Shown piece after piece: positions 1 to 10,707 of a stretch of 64,000 bases of DNA. Each line of letters starts with the position of its first letter. The stretch's first letter is position 1. This DNA comes from Acheta domesticus. Its lineage: Eukaryota > Arthropoda > Insecta > Orthoptera > Gryllidae. The stretch spans positions 1-64,000 of the forward strand of contig JAHLJT010002999.1 of the NCBI GenBank assembly GCA_031308135.1, given 5' to 3'. The translations under genes and the position numbers were made by a program. The notes under the pieces were generated by a model. It searched no databases. It had not been told where the DNA came from and saw only the letters and a list, made by a program, of their open reading frames with translations.

Positions 1-935
1 ACTGAACGCCTGAAGTGTGCTGCGCTCTCGTGCACAAACGAGCTTCTTTCCGCAGTAGACGCTAGCGTAAAGCAGTCGGGTTTCTCTGGGCCAGGGGTGA
101 AGAGGGGAGAGGGGGACCTCGCCATCTGCGCATGCGTCATTGCTCGTCGCAATCTGGCGGCAGACGCTGAAGTATTTTAGCTTCCAAGCAATCAGAGGCC
201 AGCTTCAACAGCCCGCCGAATTCAATCATAGGAAATCAATTTTAAATTAATACAAAACGTGTTTCGCTCAACAGACCACTTGTAAGATTATCAATACAGT
301 ATTTAGGTTCTTATATACGGGGATGCTCAGCATCTTAGCGTCCCCTGACGCTACGCCACTGGCCAATACATACGGGGCTCGCGGAGTCAGGGGGAGCAGA
401 CGGAACCATGAGTCACAGGCTAGTCCCATGCGAGTGACATGCAATCAGGGCGTACGTGAGAACTGTGAAACGACCTGCACCATACACCAGGAACGCTCTC
501 CCATGATGACACGTTTGCAAAGCTCCGCGCCGCCGCGGCCGCCTGCTGTCGTCTTCACCGCCCCTGGACCACGGAATGATGGGTAAGAGGCCGCCACGTC
601 TGAGCTCGACTTCCTGTACATTCCCTCATCTGATCTATCGTGTCCCCCCTCTCTCTCTTCATGCAACCGTAATAAATTGTGCATTGTTTGGAACAAGACT
701 TCTTTTTGAGGAAACTGCCCTCCCTTCCCCCATCTCAATAAAATCCTCCCAGTCAACCACAGTACTTCAAAGTGACGCGCTGCCTTAGGAATACGCTGAA
801 GCCAGTCAGCTCCGAGGGCGGCGCGTCACACAGCGTCAGGTGGTTATTTACCATCATGCGAAGGCTAATCATGCCGAAAATTTGCAAAATGCAATTAATG
901 TAGAAACGTAGTGAGTGACATAATCTCACGGTACA
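1..935. other. Unassigned left-edge sequence
   Basis: I see no recognisable gene here. The open frames on both strands around 320-790 are short and overlap each other, and none resembles a known domain. The base composition is mixed and mildly GC-rich, which is compatible with an old repeat or the 5' region of an element. Nothing more can be supported. Confidence 0.4.
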
Positions 936-938
936 TCA

Positions 939-1830
939 ATGATTAGGAGATCGAATTGCAACCCGGAGGAGGGACGCCCGAAGACATTTTCTGATGGAAA
1001 AGAAAATCTCGTAGCGAGAATAATAAAGAAGGATCCTCCTATTAATGCACCAAAAATTACTCCACAGTTATTAATTCGCATTGGCAAGAAAGTAATCCCG
1101 AAACCGTACGAAGGGTACTAAGGAGGCCCTATTTCCATAGCCGCGTTGCCAGAAGAAAGACACTTGTAAGTACAACGAACCGACGGAGAAGGCAAGGTTT
1201 GCTAAGTAACACGCAGAAAAAGATTAAGATTGGTGGAATAGAGTAATCTTTGTTGAGAAATCGAAAATAAAAATCTATGGATCCGATGGAAGAATTCGGA
1301 TGTGGAGGAGACTAAATTAAGAGCTGAAAGGAGAAAACCTGTAAGCAACCGTGAAGCACGGAGGAAATGTAAGGTGTGCGTCTGCATATTAGTCAATGGT
1401 GGCGGTGAACACGTGCTCGCAGAGCAAACGAACAGGTTCTACTATCTTAACATTCTTAAACAAAATTTAAAACAAAGTGCTGAAATTCTTCGTATTCTGA
1501 TAGATTTTATTTTCAGTAGGATAATGATCCCTCGCACAAGTAGCAGGTGGTTCAACTTTGGCTGCTGTACAACTGTCTAAAGGTACTTCATCCACGCCCT
1601 CAGTCACCGTATCTTACTGCTAGAGAACACGTTTGGGAAAAAATTGGAAAAGAAGATAAGAAAATACTCAATTCGTTCCAAACAAGAATTAAAGAAAATT
1701 TAACATGAATGGAGAAAAATGTCTCCTTCTTATATCCAAAAACTTGGTACAAAGTGTACCAAATATACTGAAGGAAGTGCTGCAGCGAAAGAGGATGGCT
1801 ACAAGATTTTCTTTCAACTTTCTGACAACT
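939..1830 (+). pseudogene. Decayed Tc1-type transposase
   Basis: This is a remnant of a cut-and-paste DDE transposase of the Tc1/mariner superfamily. The first open stretch (939-1121) carries the second helix-turn-helix linker, with GRPKTF and then VARIIKKDPPINAPKIT, before a stop. Around 1440-1490 a second stretch reads LNILKQNLKQSAEIL, the usual run before the second catalytic Asp. In a shifted frame, DNDPSHK (about 1522-1545) holds that Asp, and WEKIGKEDKKIL near 1632 matches the segment after the third catalytic residue. The C-terminal part (1719-1800) includes MSPSYIQKL. At least three frameshifts and several stops separate these blocks, so no active protein can be made. Both the family and the decay are seen directly. 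No left terminal inverted repeat was found. Confidence 0.75.
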
Positions 1831-1904
1831 TTCTTACTGTTATTTTTTACATATTTTTCTGTTTGAACATTATTTATTGTGCATATTTATTTATATTTAT
1901 ATTC

Positions 1905-1928
1905 AAGTGTCCGAATAGTTTTGTGACT
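1905..1928. repeat. GTGTCCGAATAG motif, first copy
   Basis: AAGTGTCCGAATAGTTTTGT follows the Tc1 remnant and resembles Tc1 terminal repeats, which often begin with a GTGTCC-like run. A near copy lies at 2101-2121. It could be the right terminal repeat of the Tc1 element, but no matching left end was found. Confidence 0.4.
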
Positions 1929-2100
1929 TAACTTTTCAGCATAAAAAATTCAAATTTAAAAATATCAGTTGATTATTGTGATTTTAAAGAAACTTTCGTC
2001 AGTACCAATAATTGCATATGAAAGTAATCGTATAACATACTTTTTTACATTTAATTTGTTCTTTAACATTCCTAATCCATGATTATTCTGCTAAATTTCC

Positions 2101-2121
2101 CGTGTCCGAATAGTGTTGTGA
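2101..2121. repeat. GTGTCCGAATAG motif, second copy
   Basis: CGTGTCCGAATAGTGTTGTG repeats the motif at 1905-1928 in the same orientation, about 196 bases downstream. Two direct copies suggest a second related insertion or a subterminal duplication. Confidence 0.35.
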
Positions 2122-2795
2122 GTACTTGTACATCGTGCGGATTCGCTTCGCTTGGACTCATGGACTCTTGGACTCACGTCGGATGACCACAATAGAAAAG
2201 GTTAGTAAAGGTTCACTTTTATGATAGCTGTGAATTTAATCATCTCTAATATATAAGATGTGATTACTGAATGATATTTGGAAAATGAATTGAAGTGATC
2301 AAACCCAAAAACGATAGAAAGCATCGTATATTCCGGCGATCATTCAAAAGACATAAAAGACGCTATTTTGATAAGTGAATATCTCTTTTATTTCAGCTTT
2401 TTTTATTTTTGGTTATTGAACTTCTGGATTGGTTTTTCCTCTTGGTAATTAAATTACGTACTTCATGATCTCGGGATTAACTCTGGAAATACATCTGAGG
2501 CATGCGCCAGCGGTTATATCCTGTATAAGAAGACACGGAGTGGAATAATTACTGGACTGGACTGGAACGAACTGAATTCTACGCACTTCAACGGACGCAA
2601 CCGGAGGCGCCTGCTTCGCTAATTTCAACCGGCGTTTGCTTCGAAGTGGAGAAACGCGACCTTGGAACTGCGCAAGGCAGCGGAAGGCAGAGCGTCGGGA
2701 AGCGAGTGTCGTGTGTCGTTCCGATTCTATAGTGCGTCCAAGCATTTGACTGCAGTACAGAGCTTATGGAGAACAGCGTTGTCACTTCTCAGCAG

Positions 2796-2845
2796 CGCTT
2801 ACACGCAACACTCGCCGTGCTTGATACTCGGATTGATATGAAATT
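2796..2845. repeat. Half copy of a palindromic repeat
   Basis: CGCTTACACGCAACACTCGC followed by a GATACTCGGATTGA run matches each arm of the palindrome at 4378-4482. Here only one arm is present, followed by unrelated sequence. Confidence 0.5.
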
Positions 2846-2849
2846 TTGA

Positions 2850-4375
2850 CAGCTCGTTCAGCACCTTTTAAAATTTATAAATATTGATTTTTGAAGAAAG
2901 AAGCATCGCAAGTAGTGATTTTGCGACAATTTGTATTCATACTTTTCATGACTTGCTGCCTGTCGAAGTGCGGAAATCGCCGCGCCCCGCCGCTGTTGTC
3001 AGGGTCTGAGCAGCACCCTCTCCCTGGAGAGGGTGCTGGTTAAAAATGGGTGTTTACATGACAGGTTCGGAAAGACAAGAAGGTCGAACACATACCTGGA
3101 ATAATTCAAATACAATTATTGCAAAGATACGAGCCTCTGAAAATGTTATCTCGATATGGGACAAACAAATAAATACATTTCACTTTTGCTTAGAAACAAA
3201 ATTTCCACAATAATGGGTTCTAATAAAAAAGTTTCAAAACAATGACATCAAGTGCACCGTATGTAAGTTCATTTTTCATGTTTCTCAAAAATAGCATTGG
3301 TTTAAGACTTCGGCAAAATTAGTATACTGTGCTGTTAAAACTAAAAAGAGACCAACGGATATGACCTTTGCCATTAGTTGTCAAAAAACGAACGCGCTTT
3401 GCTCGTTGCAGAAAGCGCGGTGGTCATGAAAGGTCTTGATGTAAAACGTCTCTAATCCACTATTTCTAATACTACCTACTTTCTAAAACTTCAAATTTTA
3501 ATAGTATGTGGATTTTGCTTGGTGTTCTACCAGCTGGCAAAATGTTGAGAATGTTTGCTGCACTCGCTTCCAATACCGTACGTTCCACGAAAGGGGAGCT
3601 GTCTTCCCACGGACGATAGACGTTGACAACTCAGGGTTTCACCACTCTTTGAGTGTGAAGGTCACAGAGGACTAAGTTATTTTTCCTACTTTTTTATTCA
3701 TAAGCAAGATGGGATTTCGGCAGGGGGTCTCACTCTTCCTTCAGTTACGTACCACTTACAAGCTTGGAGCAAATTAGAATACCCCTTGAACGAAAATAAT
3801 TTCAAACCATGTTAAATAGATGGCTTAATATTAGAAATTAAAGATTTTTGATAAAAAAGATGTATTATTATTAGAATTATTATTTAAAAAACAGACCTTT
3901 AAATGAGAGTGAAAACTGGAATATCAATAGCAAAACAAATCCAAATCTATTGTTTATTCATCACATACTGACGAGGCTTGAATTATTTTGCGCGAATGAC
4001 ATTGAAATGAAGGTCAATATTGCTAATTTTCAGTCCCAAGTCATTTTATACGTCCAATATATCCACTTTTTATGTAAAATAAAGGGAAAATGCCCATTCA
4101 CAAAGGTGAGATGACATGGATGGTATCAAATACTGCAAGGTTTTGTGCGGACAATGCATAATATTCTTTTCGAACACTCGCCTAATAATTCATCTCATAT
4201 TTGTATCTGAAATCACATTTTACGACAACTACTGGTTGAATATCTTTGGCATTAATATTATTAAGTGTTAAATTTCTAATTCATTTTTAGATATGTTTAA
4301 ATGTATTTCACTTTTTTTAATAAGTGAAATTCAAAAATAAATACTCTATTTTTCCTTTCACATCGCCTGTTGAAA
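2850..4375. other. Gene-free stretch
   Basis: This is AT-rich sequence with no open frame resembling a known protein and no clear repeat end. Nothing specific is seen. Confidence 0.35.
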
Positions 4376-4377
4376 AT

Positions 4378-4482
4378 CGCTGACACGCAACACTCACCAT
4401 GCTGGATACTCGGATTGACTTCATGGAATCGGAATTTCATGTCAATCCGATTATCCAGCGCGGTGAGTGTTGCGTGTAAGCG
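4378..4482. repeat. Short palindromic MITE
   Basis: Two arms of about 42 bases (4378-4419 and 4441-4482) are inverted copies of each other around a 21-base loop. The outer ends read CGCTGACACGCAACACTC and, on the other strand, CGCTTACACGCAACACTC. The structure would form a strong hairpin. A single arm occurs at 2796-2845, so the unit is dispersed, as expected for a small foldback or MITE family. Confidence 0.6.
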
Positions 4483-4849
4483 AGAAACTTTTTTATTATT
4501 GCAGAAAAGCACAAACACCCAGCGGACGAAATGACAAGGGAAGTCCAAATTTTGATATGAGACCAACCACATTTCTATATGAATCATGGTTCTTGAGTTA
4601 GACGGCACTAAAACAATATTTCGTGCGCTCCGAACGAACATCTCATGTCGTTCAGTGATCTTGAATACTTCTCAGTTAGTGAAAATTTAAGGATGTCAAA
4701 ATGTATAAATGAGCATTTGGCTATCATTTATAATTAATTTCATGGAAATTAAACCATAAAACTAAATTACAAAATAACCAGCACATTCATAAGAGTTCTG
4801 GGAATAACTGGTAAAAAACTCAATTGTCTAAGATCAACACAAGTGAAGC

Positions 4850-4877
4850 TTTTTTTTTTTTTTTTATTTTTTTTTTT
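4850..4877 (-). repeat. Poly(A) tail of R1-type LINE
   Basis: A run of 27 T with a single A interruption marks the 3' poly(A) tail of the minus-strand LINE whose reading frame ends at 5003. Confidence 0.6.
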
Positions 4878-5002
4878 AGGGGAAAATGTTTCAAAGACAC
4901 CGCTCTTTGCGGGAGTTGGATTTCCACCAACTAAAAAACCCCGTTGCTCATCAGAGCCATTCTGGAACTGCTGATGTGCATGACATCAGGATGGCATTGC
5001 CT

Positions 5003-6544
5003 TTAACTTCCTTCCGATTGCCTTTCATCTGCCTCTTTTCTCTTCATTATTTTATTTGCTAAGGAAGCAATAATTGTCCAATTTTCCTTCTTAGTTACTA
5101 TTATTCTATGGAAATTTTGTACTGTGAGTTCTACATTTAGTTTCTGGAACGCATTGTGTCTGTCTTTCTCCCACCGAATACATGCAAAGAAAGTGTGGTA
5201 CGGTGTGTCCGCTTCGCCGCAGTATATATAGTTGTCATCATTCCTTTTCCCCATTCTTTTCGCGTAGCTTCGAAATTGTCCATGTCCAGTTAATATCTGT
5301 GTCAGATAGTAATCTGTTTGCCTGTGGTCGCATTTTGTCCATATGACTATTTGTGGAATTAGTTGTTTTGTCCACTGAGCGACGTTAAGTGTTTCTTCCC
5401 ATCTGCGTTGCCACTGTTGCATCGTCTCTTCTCTGATGTTGTGTTTTTCTTCCACTCCTTTTTCATGGATGGCTCTTCTTTCCTTCGCGATCAGGTCAAC
5501 AGGTATTCCCGCCGCGACTACCTGTAAGGCTGCCGTGGAGATGGTTCTGTATCCACAGATGACTCGTAACAGTATCTTTCTTTGGGCTTTCTCTAGGATT
5601 TTCGTATTCTTCTTACGTGCTAGGGCCGTGTACCATATTGGTGACGCGTATAGTATCGTCGATGTGACTGTACTTGCGAGGGTAGCCCGCTTCTGTGTTT
5701 TTGGCCCTCCAATGTTGGGCAGCAGTCTTGCCAACATTGACGCCTTTATCTCCGCTTTTTTTGCCACCTCTCTCACATGTGTCGAAAAATTTCTGTCGTC
5801 CATCCAGACTCCCAGATACCGCATAGCACTCTCTGTGGTAATCCATGTTCCTTTTAACAGAAATCGTATGCATTGGCGTTTTCTTGGGCCTTTCAGGACA
5901 GTAGCTTCAGTTTTCTGTGGGGCCAGTTCTAGTTTATTGCGCGTCATCCACGTGTCTATACGCCGCAGTGATCCATTGCTTCTGAACATTAGCTCATCAG
6001 CATGTTCAGCAGTTACAACTAGCGCGAGATCGTCAGCGTATCCTATGAGCGTCGCCCCTCTTGTCAGCTCTACCCGGAGTACTCCGTCGTATAGCACATT
6101 CCACAGGGTTGGACCCAATATCGAACCCTGTGGGACGCCCGCATTCATTGCTAAATGTTCCTTTCTGTCCAGCCTAATGCTTCTGTCTTGGAAGTACTGC
6201 GTGATGACATTTACTAGGTATTGTGATATCTTTCTTCTTTGCAGCTCCGCTACAATTAAACTCCATGAAGCGGAGTTAAAAGCGTTTTTCACATCTAGTG
6301 TAATTAAAGTAACCCATCTATCGGCAGTGTTATCTCTAATCTGTACTACCTTTTCGATTGCCTGTATTGTCGACCTCCCTTTTATAAATCCAAATTGATT
6401 AGAGGATAGTCCTTCTCCTTTATTAATTTCTGCTTGGAGTCTTCCTTTAATAAGGCTCTCGTAAAGTTTACTTAAGGTGTTTAGTAAACAAAGCGGTCTG
6501 TAGGCTGCTGGGTCTTGTACTATTTTGCTTCTTTTTGGGAGCAA
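5003..6544 (-). CDS. Reverse transcriptase (ORF2 fragment) of R1-type LINE
   Basis: This 513-codon open frame encodes the reverse transcriptase and C-terminal domain of a non-LTR retrotransposon. The enzyme copies element RNA at a nicked chromosomal target. Visible blocks, counted from the first ATG: YRPLCLLNTL near residue 15, LDVKNAFN with the first catalytic Asp at 84, AGVPQGSILGPTLWN at 135-149 and the active-site YADD at 169-172. Near the C terminus YCGEADTPYHTFFAC is the zinc-knuckle-like Cys/His motif typical of R1, I and Jockey ORF2 proteins. The WN after SILGPTL and the LALVV after YADD favour the R1 clade. The ATG is not a real start, because the frame continues upstream, so the protein is 5'-truncated. 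Remarkably it has no stop or frameshift over 1.5 kb, which points to a fairly recent insertion. Confidence 0.8.
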   Translation of the reverse strand: MLPKRSKIVQDPAAYRPLCLLNTLSKLYESLIKGRLQAEINKGEGLSSNQFGFIKGRSTIQAIEKVVQIRDNTADRWVTLITLDVKNAFNSASWSLIVAELQRRKISQYLVNVITQYFQDRSIRLDRKEHLAMNAGVPQGSILGPTLWNVLYDGVLRVELTRGATLIGYADDLALVVTAEHADELMFRSNGSLRRIDTWMTRNKLELAPQKTEATVLKGPRKRQCIRFLLKGTWITTESAMRYLGVWMDDRNFSTHVREVAKKAEIKASMLARLLPNIGGPKTQKRATLASTVTSTILYASPIWYTALARKKNTKILEKAQRKILLRVICGYRTISTAALQVVAAGIPVDLIAKERRAIHEKGVEEKHNIREETMQQWQRRWEETLNVAQWTKQLIPQIVIWTKCDHRQTDYYLTQILTGHGQFRSYAKRMGKRNDDNYIYCGEADTPYHTFFACIRWEKDRHNAFQKLNVELTVQNFHRIIVTKKENWTIIASLANKIMKRKEADERQSEGS

Positions 6545-6624
6545 TACCAGCTTTGCTACTTTCCAGTGAAGTGGACAACTGAAGCTATCGTTGAATGAAC
6601 TTGTTAAGTATTTGCGCGTGAAAC

Positions 6625-7260
6625 AAAATGGACGAGCCTAATAACCCCGAGCCTCCTGAATCGGCAACACAGCTTGCGGTAGAAAGAGAGTCTTATGTAA
6701 AATTGTATTGGATAAAAAAAGAAGGCAATACTCCATAAGGCGCCGTACTGCAATCAAATGTTTGGATGCACAATAGTTCATATTTTTTTGATCCATTGGC
6801 AAGTTTTTGGTAAAACTATATTGGGCCGAGAGTGCACAAATGTATCTCGTGAGATTGAAGGACAGCAATTCATATTTGTTAGATTTTTAACGTTTTGCTA
6901 TTCAGTCGTAAATTAAACCCAGGTAATAGACATTAATTTATGCATGTAAATCCATTTTCTTCTGTGCAGTTGTGCATAAGTAGAAGTAAAACTTAATGGC
7001 CTTAAAACAAAGTATGAGAATTCTCAAAAAGGGTTATTCAGCATTTCAGCCAAAGGTTACAAGTAGTAATTCATTTTTATTTATTGCTTGATTAAAGTAC
7101 AATTGTGGTTGGTTGATTGATTAGAGGACAAATGATTGCATGATTGTTAAATCAGACAAGTGCACATTACGTTGATGCTAGTAAATTATTTGATTTGTAA
7201 ATATTCGTTCCATTTATTGTATTGAAGGGTATTTGTTTTTTTATCATTTCTTTTGTGTGA
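6625..7260. other. Gene-free stretch
   Basis: No protein similarity is recognised here. A 76-codon minus-strand frame at 6638-6868 has no familiar motif and is treated as chance. Confidence 0.35.
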
Positions 7261-7263
7261 TAA

Positions 7264-7370
7264 GTGTTTGTTGTAGTACGCAATTTATTTTCACCTATGA
7301 GTTTTTAGACTGTGTTTTTCATTTCTATGGAAAGTGTAATTAGTGAGTTTAACTTGTGTTCGCGAGTGCT
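7264..7370 (+). repeat. Direct repeat, copy 1
   Basis: About 100 bases beginning GTTTGTTGTAGTACGCAATT are repeated at 9451-9547 in the same orientation with only scattered differences. The second copy leads into the Jockey ORF1 region, so this may be part of a LINE 5' region or another dispersed repeat. Confidence 0.6.
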
Positions 7371-7692
7371 ATTTCTTACTGTGATAGGTTGCGAACACGG
7401 ATTGCTTTGTTTAATTAGTACCAATTGACCTGAAATTAATGTAATTTGCATTTAGCATATATTGCATTATTACTTAACTGCAGTTACTCGACTTGTTCTT
7501 TAATTGTATACAACAAAGACGTACCCACTCCCCGAGTGATTAGGGAATTATTTTTTTTAGCAATTAGCTACTCCCTGGATATGAGTGACGACATCACCAT
7601 ACGTCACGACTACGAGTGACATCGAACGATCACTCGGGTCGTCCGTACAGCTCTCTTGCAAGATAGAATTCGGGAGAGTGAGCGGTGACAAT

Positions 7693-7715
7693 ACACACAC
7701 ACACACACACACACA
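7693..7715. repeat. (AC)n microsatellite
   Basis: An uninterrupted AC dinucleotide run of about 23 bases. Confidence 0.9.
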
Positions 7716-8550
7716 ATTGCTCCGTATATCCATAAATAGTATAGAGAAATTTGTATGATGTTGCGGCGATTTTTCGACAGAAAATTGTGGGGACCTGATA
7801 CAGAAAAAGTGGATAAATCGTGTTCCTATATATAGAAAAGGTCTCCCTCCAATACGTTATGTAGACAGATTTCACCTTCATACCGAAAAAGTGTTGATTT
7901 TTGCCCACCCGTGTATCGTCTTGAAAAACACTAGCGCCTAAACTGTTAGTAGGATTGTTTCCAAACTAGAAACTCTCCAGTTGATCTGGCCTTACTCAAA
8001 GCTCAGCTCTGCGATTTTGAAAAACATTCATTAATTTTTGGAGGTACTTTTCATGAAGCCCCTGAAACATTCTCAATTTTTTCTCAAAAATAGCTCCAAA
8101 TTTTTCCTTTATTTTTCTTGTAAGAATAGAGTGAAATAATCTTATAAAGGATGTATAGGTCAGGTTTTCACTGTTAACTGTAAATTTTCGAAAATTGCAA
8201 ACGTTTGAATTTTTCGGCGACTTCTTACCACTACAAAATTGTCGATAGAAATATTTCCTTCAAATGAAAGGCTGTAGCAGGATAAGGGGTGTAAAAATGT
8301 TCCCAAGCTTAATTCAATTTTGAAAAGACGGCATGTTTAATATTATTTTGAAAGTCATTTTCCAAAAGTCAGAAACGAAAGCATGATTATTTTATAAGAT
8401 ATCATTAAAAATACGAATTTTCGGTTTTTGGTTTTTTGTGACATTACTCGGAGATAAAATTCTGAAACAATTATGAGACATAGTTGACATCTACTTTTAT
8501 CTTGGATAGCTCTTTCAAACCAATTTTATGGGAAATTCAATTTTTTAAAA
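7716..8550 (-). repeat. Repeat family A, partial copy (minus)
   Basis: Several stretches match other family A copies. They include CTAGCGCCTAAAC, the TTTCATGAAGCCCCTGAAAC run, TTCTTGTAAGAATAGAGTGA and the TTCCTTCAAATGAAAGG block. The orientation is opposite to the reference copy at 17905-19440. The hairpin-side end is diverged and lies near 7716. The copy fades out in the AT-rich sequence before 8560. Confidence 0.5.
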
Positions 8551-8559
8551 ATTACATCA

Positions 8560-9000
8560 TTATTATTATTATTTGGTATTTTTCTGTTTTATTTGTGGGG
8601 TGATGACTCCAAAAACTTCCAACAAATTGGTACTAAGATGTTCCTTGCTATTTATTTTCTTCCGATTTTTTTATTCTTAGAAGGCCGTTCTAACTGAACG
8701 GACTGTTTTCTTACAGATAATTATTATATTTCCAAAAAATTAACGAACCAGCCTGACACTGGTAAGAAAATTTGACATTAATCATAAATATGTTTAAATC
8801 AATTACAAAGGTAAATAAATCCAGCTGTAACACATTCTGTATGTGTTTCACAATTTCCCCTCCGGGGAGACTTTATTGTACATTGAAATTCTATGTTCCA
8901 TCAAGACCTGTGAATGATGCAGAATAATAATAATTGAAGCTTACCTGAAAATCCAAGATCTCAAAATTTATTATTACAATCAATATATCAATACAAAGGC
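8560..9000. other. Gene-free AT-rich stretch
   Basis: No gene and no clear repeat boundary is seen. Confidence 0.3.
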
Positions 9001-9002
9001 GT

Positions 9003-9160
9003 ATCTACGGTATGGCAGCCATGGCCCGTGCCATGGGCGCCACTCGCAAGGGGCGCTATAGAGTTTACCTACTGAAACAAATAACAACAACCCTAATTTG
9101 CTGTATCCTGACAGGCGCGCAAATTCTTTGCTTGCCATGGGCGCCTGAATACATAGATAT
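9003..9160. repeat. Possible short dispersed repeat with CCATGGGCGCC
   Basis: GGCGTATCTACGG is followed by CCATGGGCGCC, and the same 11-mer returns about 105 bases later. The high GC content stands out from the AT-rich flanks. This resembles the end of a nonautonomous DNA element, but termini and target duplication were not identified. Confidence 0.3.
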
Positions 9161-9450
9161 GCCTCAGTATCAATATCAATCAAGTACTGATTTGTAAGAG
9201 AAAACGAGTTCGTTAAAGAGGGGGATATGTGCACGGCCTCCGAATATCAGTTGAACGTGAATTTCAGACGCCCATTTTAGTCAGGATAGCGGAGAGAAAT
9301 TGCTTTATGCGAAACTCGTTCCAGAACGCATTATACTGGAGTGATAAGATCGTTTATGGACTTGTTGCGATCTTCAGAGTGCGGAGTGAGGGTTGCGTCC
9401 GGGACGCGTGGACTGAAAATATAGAAGCCATTGTGTCAGGCGCGTGACAC

Positions 9451-9547
9451 GTTTGTTGTAGTACGCAATTTCTTTTCACCTATGAGTATTTAGACTGTGT
9501 TTTTCATTTCTGTGTAATGAATGAGTGTAACTTGTGTTTGCGAGTTA
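9451..9547 (+). repeat. Direct repeat, copy 2
   Basis: This is the second copy of the repeat at 7264-7370. It is followed directly by a GC-rich segment and then the Jockey-type ORF1. Confidence 0.6.
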
Positions 9548-10163
9548 TCTGCTGGCGATTAGCCGTGAGTGAGCTGCGCCGCGCCTCTGTCAGCCCCACC
9601 CGGCTCGCCTTCACCGAGCCGCCTTCGCCGTGCCGCTTTTGTCGCGTGCCCTCCCCCCCCCCCCCGGGCGGTGCTCAGTGCGTGGCACCCGAGACCACGG
9701 CAGCTGGGAGAAGAGGTCGTTCAACCCGCTCGTTGGTTTTGTAAGTTAATTCGCTGCTGCTGTTTTGCGTCCTTCAGGCGCCTCCATAATCAAAAGGAAT
9801 GAACTTTTGGAAAGACGAATTAGCATTGCCTTTTGATCAGACAGAGAAACTAAGATTCTCGGCCGCGCTTGGCCGTCAAGAGAGAATCGGCGTAAATTTA
9901 TCTGTTAAATTTTGTATTAGTGTAATTTTTCTTTGTGTAATTTTGGAATTGGGGAGAAGGAGAACATGCTTGCCGATTTTAGTTATATTATCATGACCAT
10001 TGCCTCATTACTGAATAAATGCCACTTATTTTGTTAACCTGATTGCAAGACTTTCGTTTTCACCGAACAACGACTTCCACCATCATTAAAATTTTCAGCA
10101 CACCTTTCTGCCTGTTGAGCTAGGTGGCAGCTAAGGTCATCCGGCGTCACAGCGACGACCCTG
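9548..10163 (+). other. GC-rich leader upstream of LINE ORF1
   Basis: 9560-9760 is strongly GC-rich and includes an unbroken C run near 9652-9665, unlike its surroundings. It is followed by AT-rich sequence with GAATAAA near 10013. Its position directly before the ORF1 remnant suggests a LINE 5' untranslated region. An LTR end is the alternative. No protein is recognised in the short open frames. Confidence 0.35.
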
Positions 10164-10707
10164 GTGTCGCAATATAGGCATCAGCGTCCTCGTCAAGAAA
10201 CAAATCCAGCCAAACGTCAAAAGTCATTGCCTCAAGACATGATACATCAACCTCAAAATTCTTCTCTGCAATCAACATATTCTACTACAATCAATGTTCC
10301 TCAAGCTGCTCCCGGTTTAGAAGAAATTCAACCTAATAATCAACCTTCCACAATTTTTGCCGACACTTTGTGTAATACAAGAATCATCCTACTCTTCAAG
10401 AAACAAATTTAGCCAAACGTCAAAAACAATCTAAACCAACCTACTCAATTCCAACATACTCCAGATTCGACATCTTGAATAAAACTGCTGATCCTGATAA
10501 TGAACTCTCTAACTCTGAAGTGACATTTCCACCATTTACTGTGATTGGGAAAAAATATCAGCTATTAATACAAGATATATAAAAAATTGTGCAACATGAA
10601 TACACCACTAAGTCTCGAAAATATGAAATACAAATACAGTTCACATCTCTTGACGACTTCAGGAACTTTCTCAAATTTAGTGAATCAAACAACATTCAAT
10701 TTTATAC

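Larger units (their letters stand above)
4850..6620 (-). mobile_element. 5'-truncated R1-clade LINE
   Basis: This is a non-LTR retrotransposon on the minus strand, made of the downstream part of ORF2, a short 3' UTR and a poly(A) tail. The left boundary is the T-run at 4850. The right boundary is only approximate: the reverse transcriptase frame can be followed upstream of the first in-frame ATG to about 6600, reading PLHWKVAKLVLLPKRSK, and is then lost. The endonuclease part and ORF1 are absent. A confident target-site duplication was not found. Confidence 0.7.

Noticed and set aside
5436..6398. 320-codon plus-strand open frame
   Set aside because: It is the antisense shadow of the R1-type reverse transcriptase, and its translation has no domain of its own.
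10164..10412. Stand-alone 82-residue Gln-rich protein
   Set aside because: Adjacent frames continue the same LINE ORF1 similarity, so it is a fragment, not a gene.
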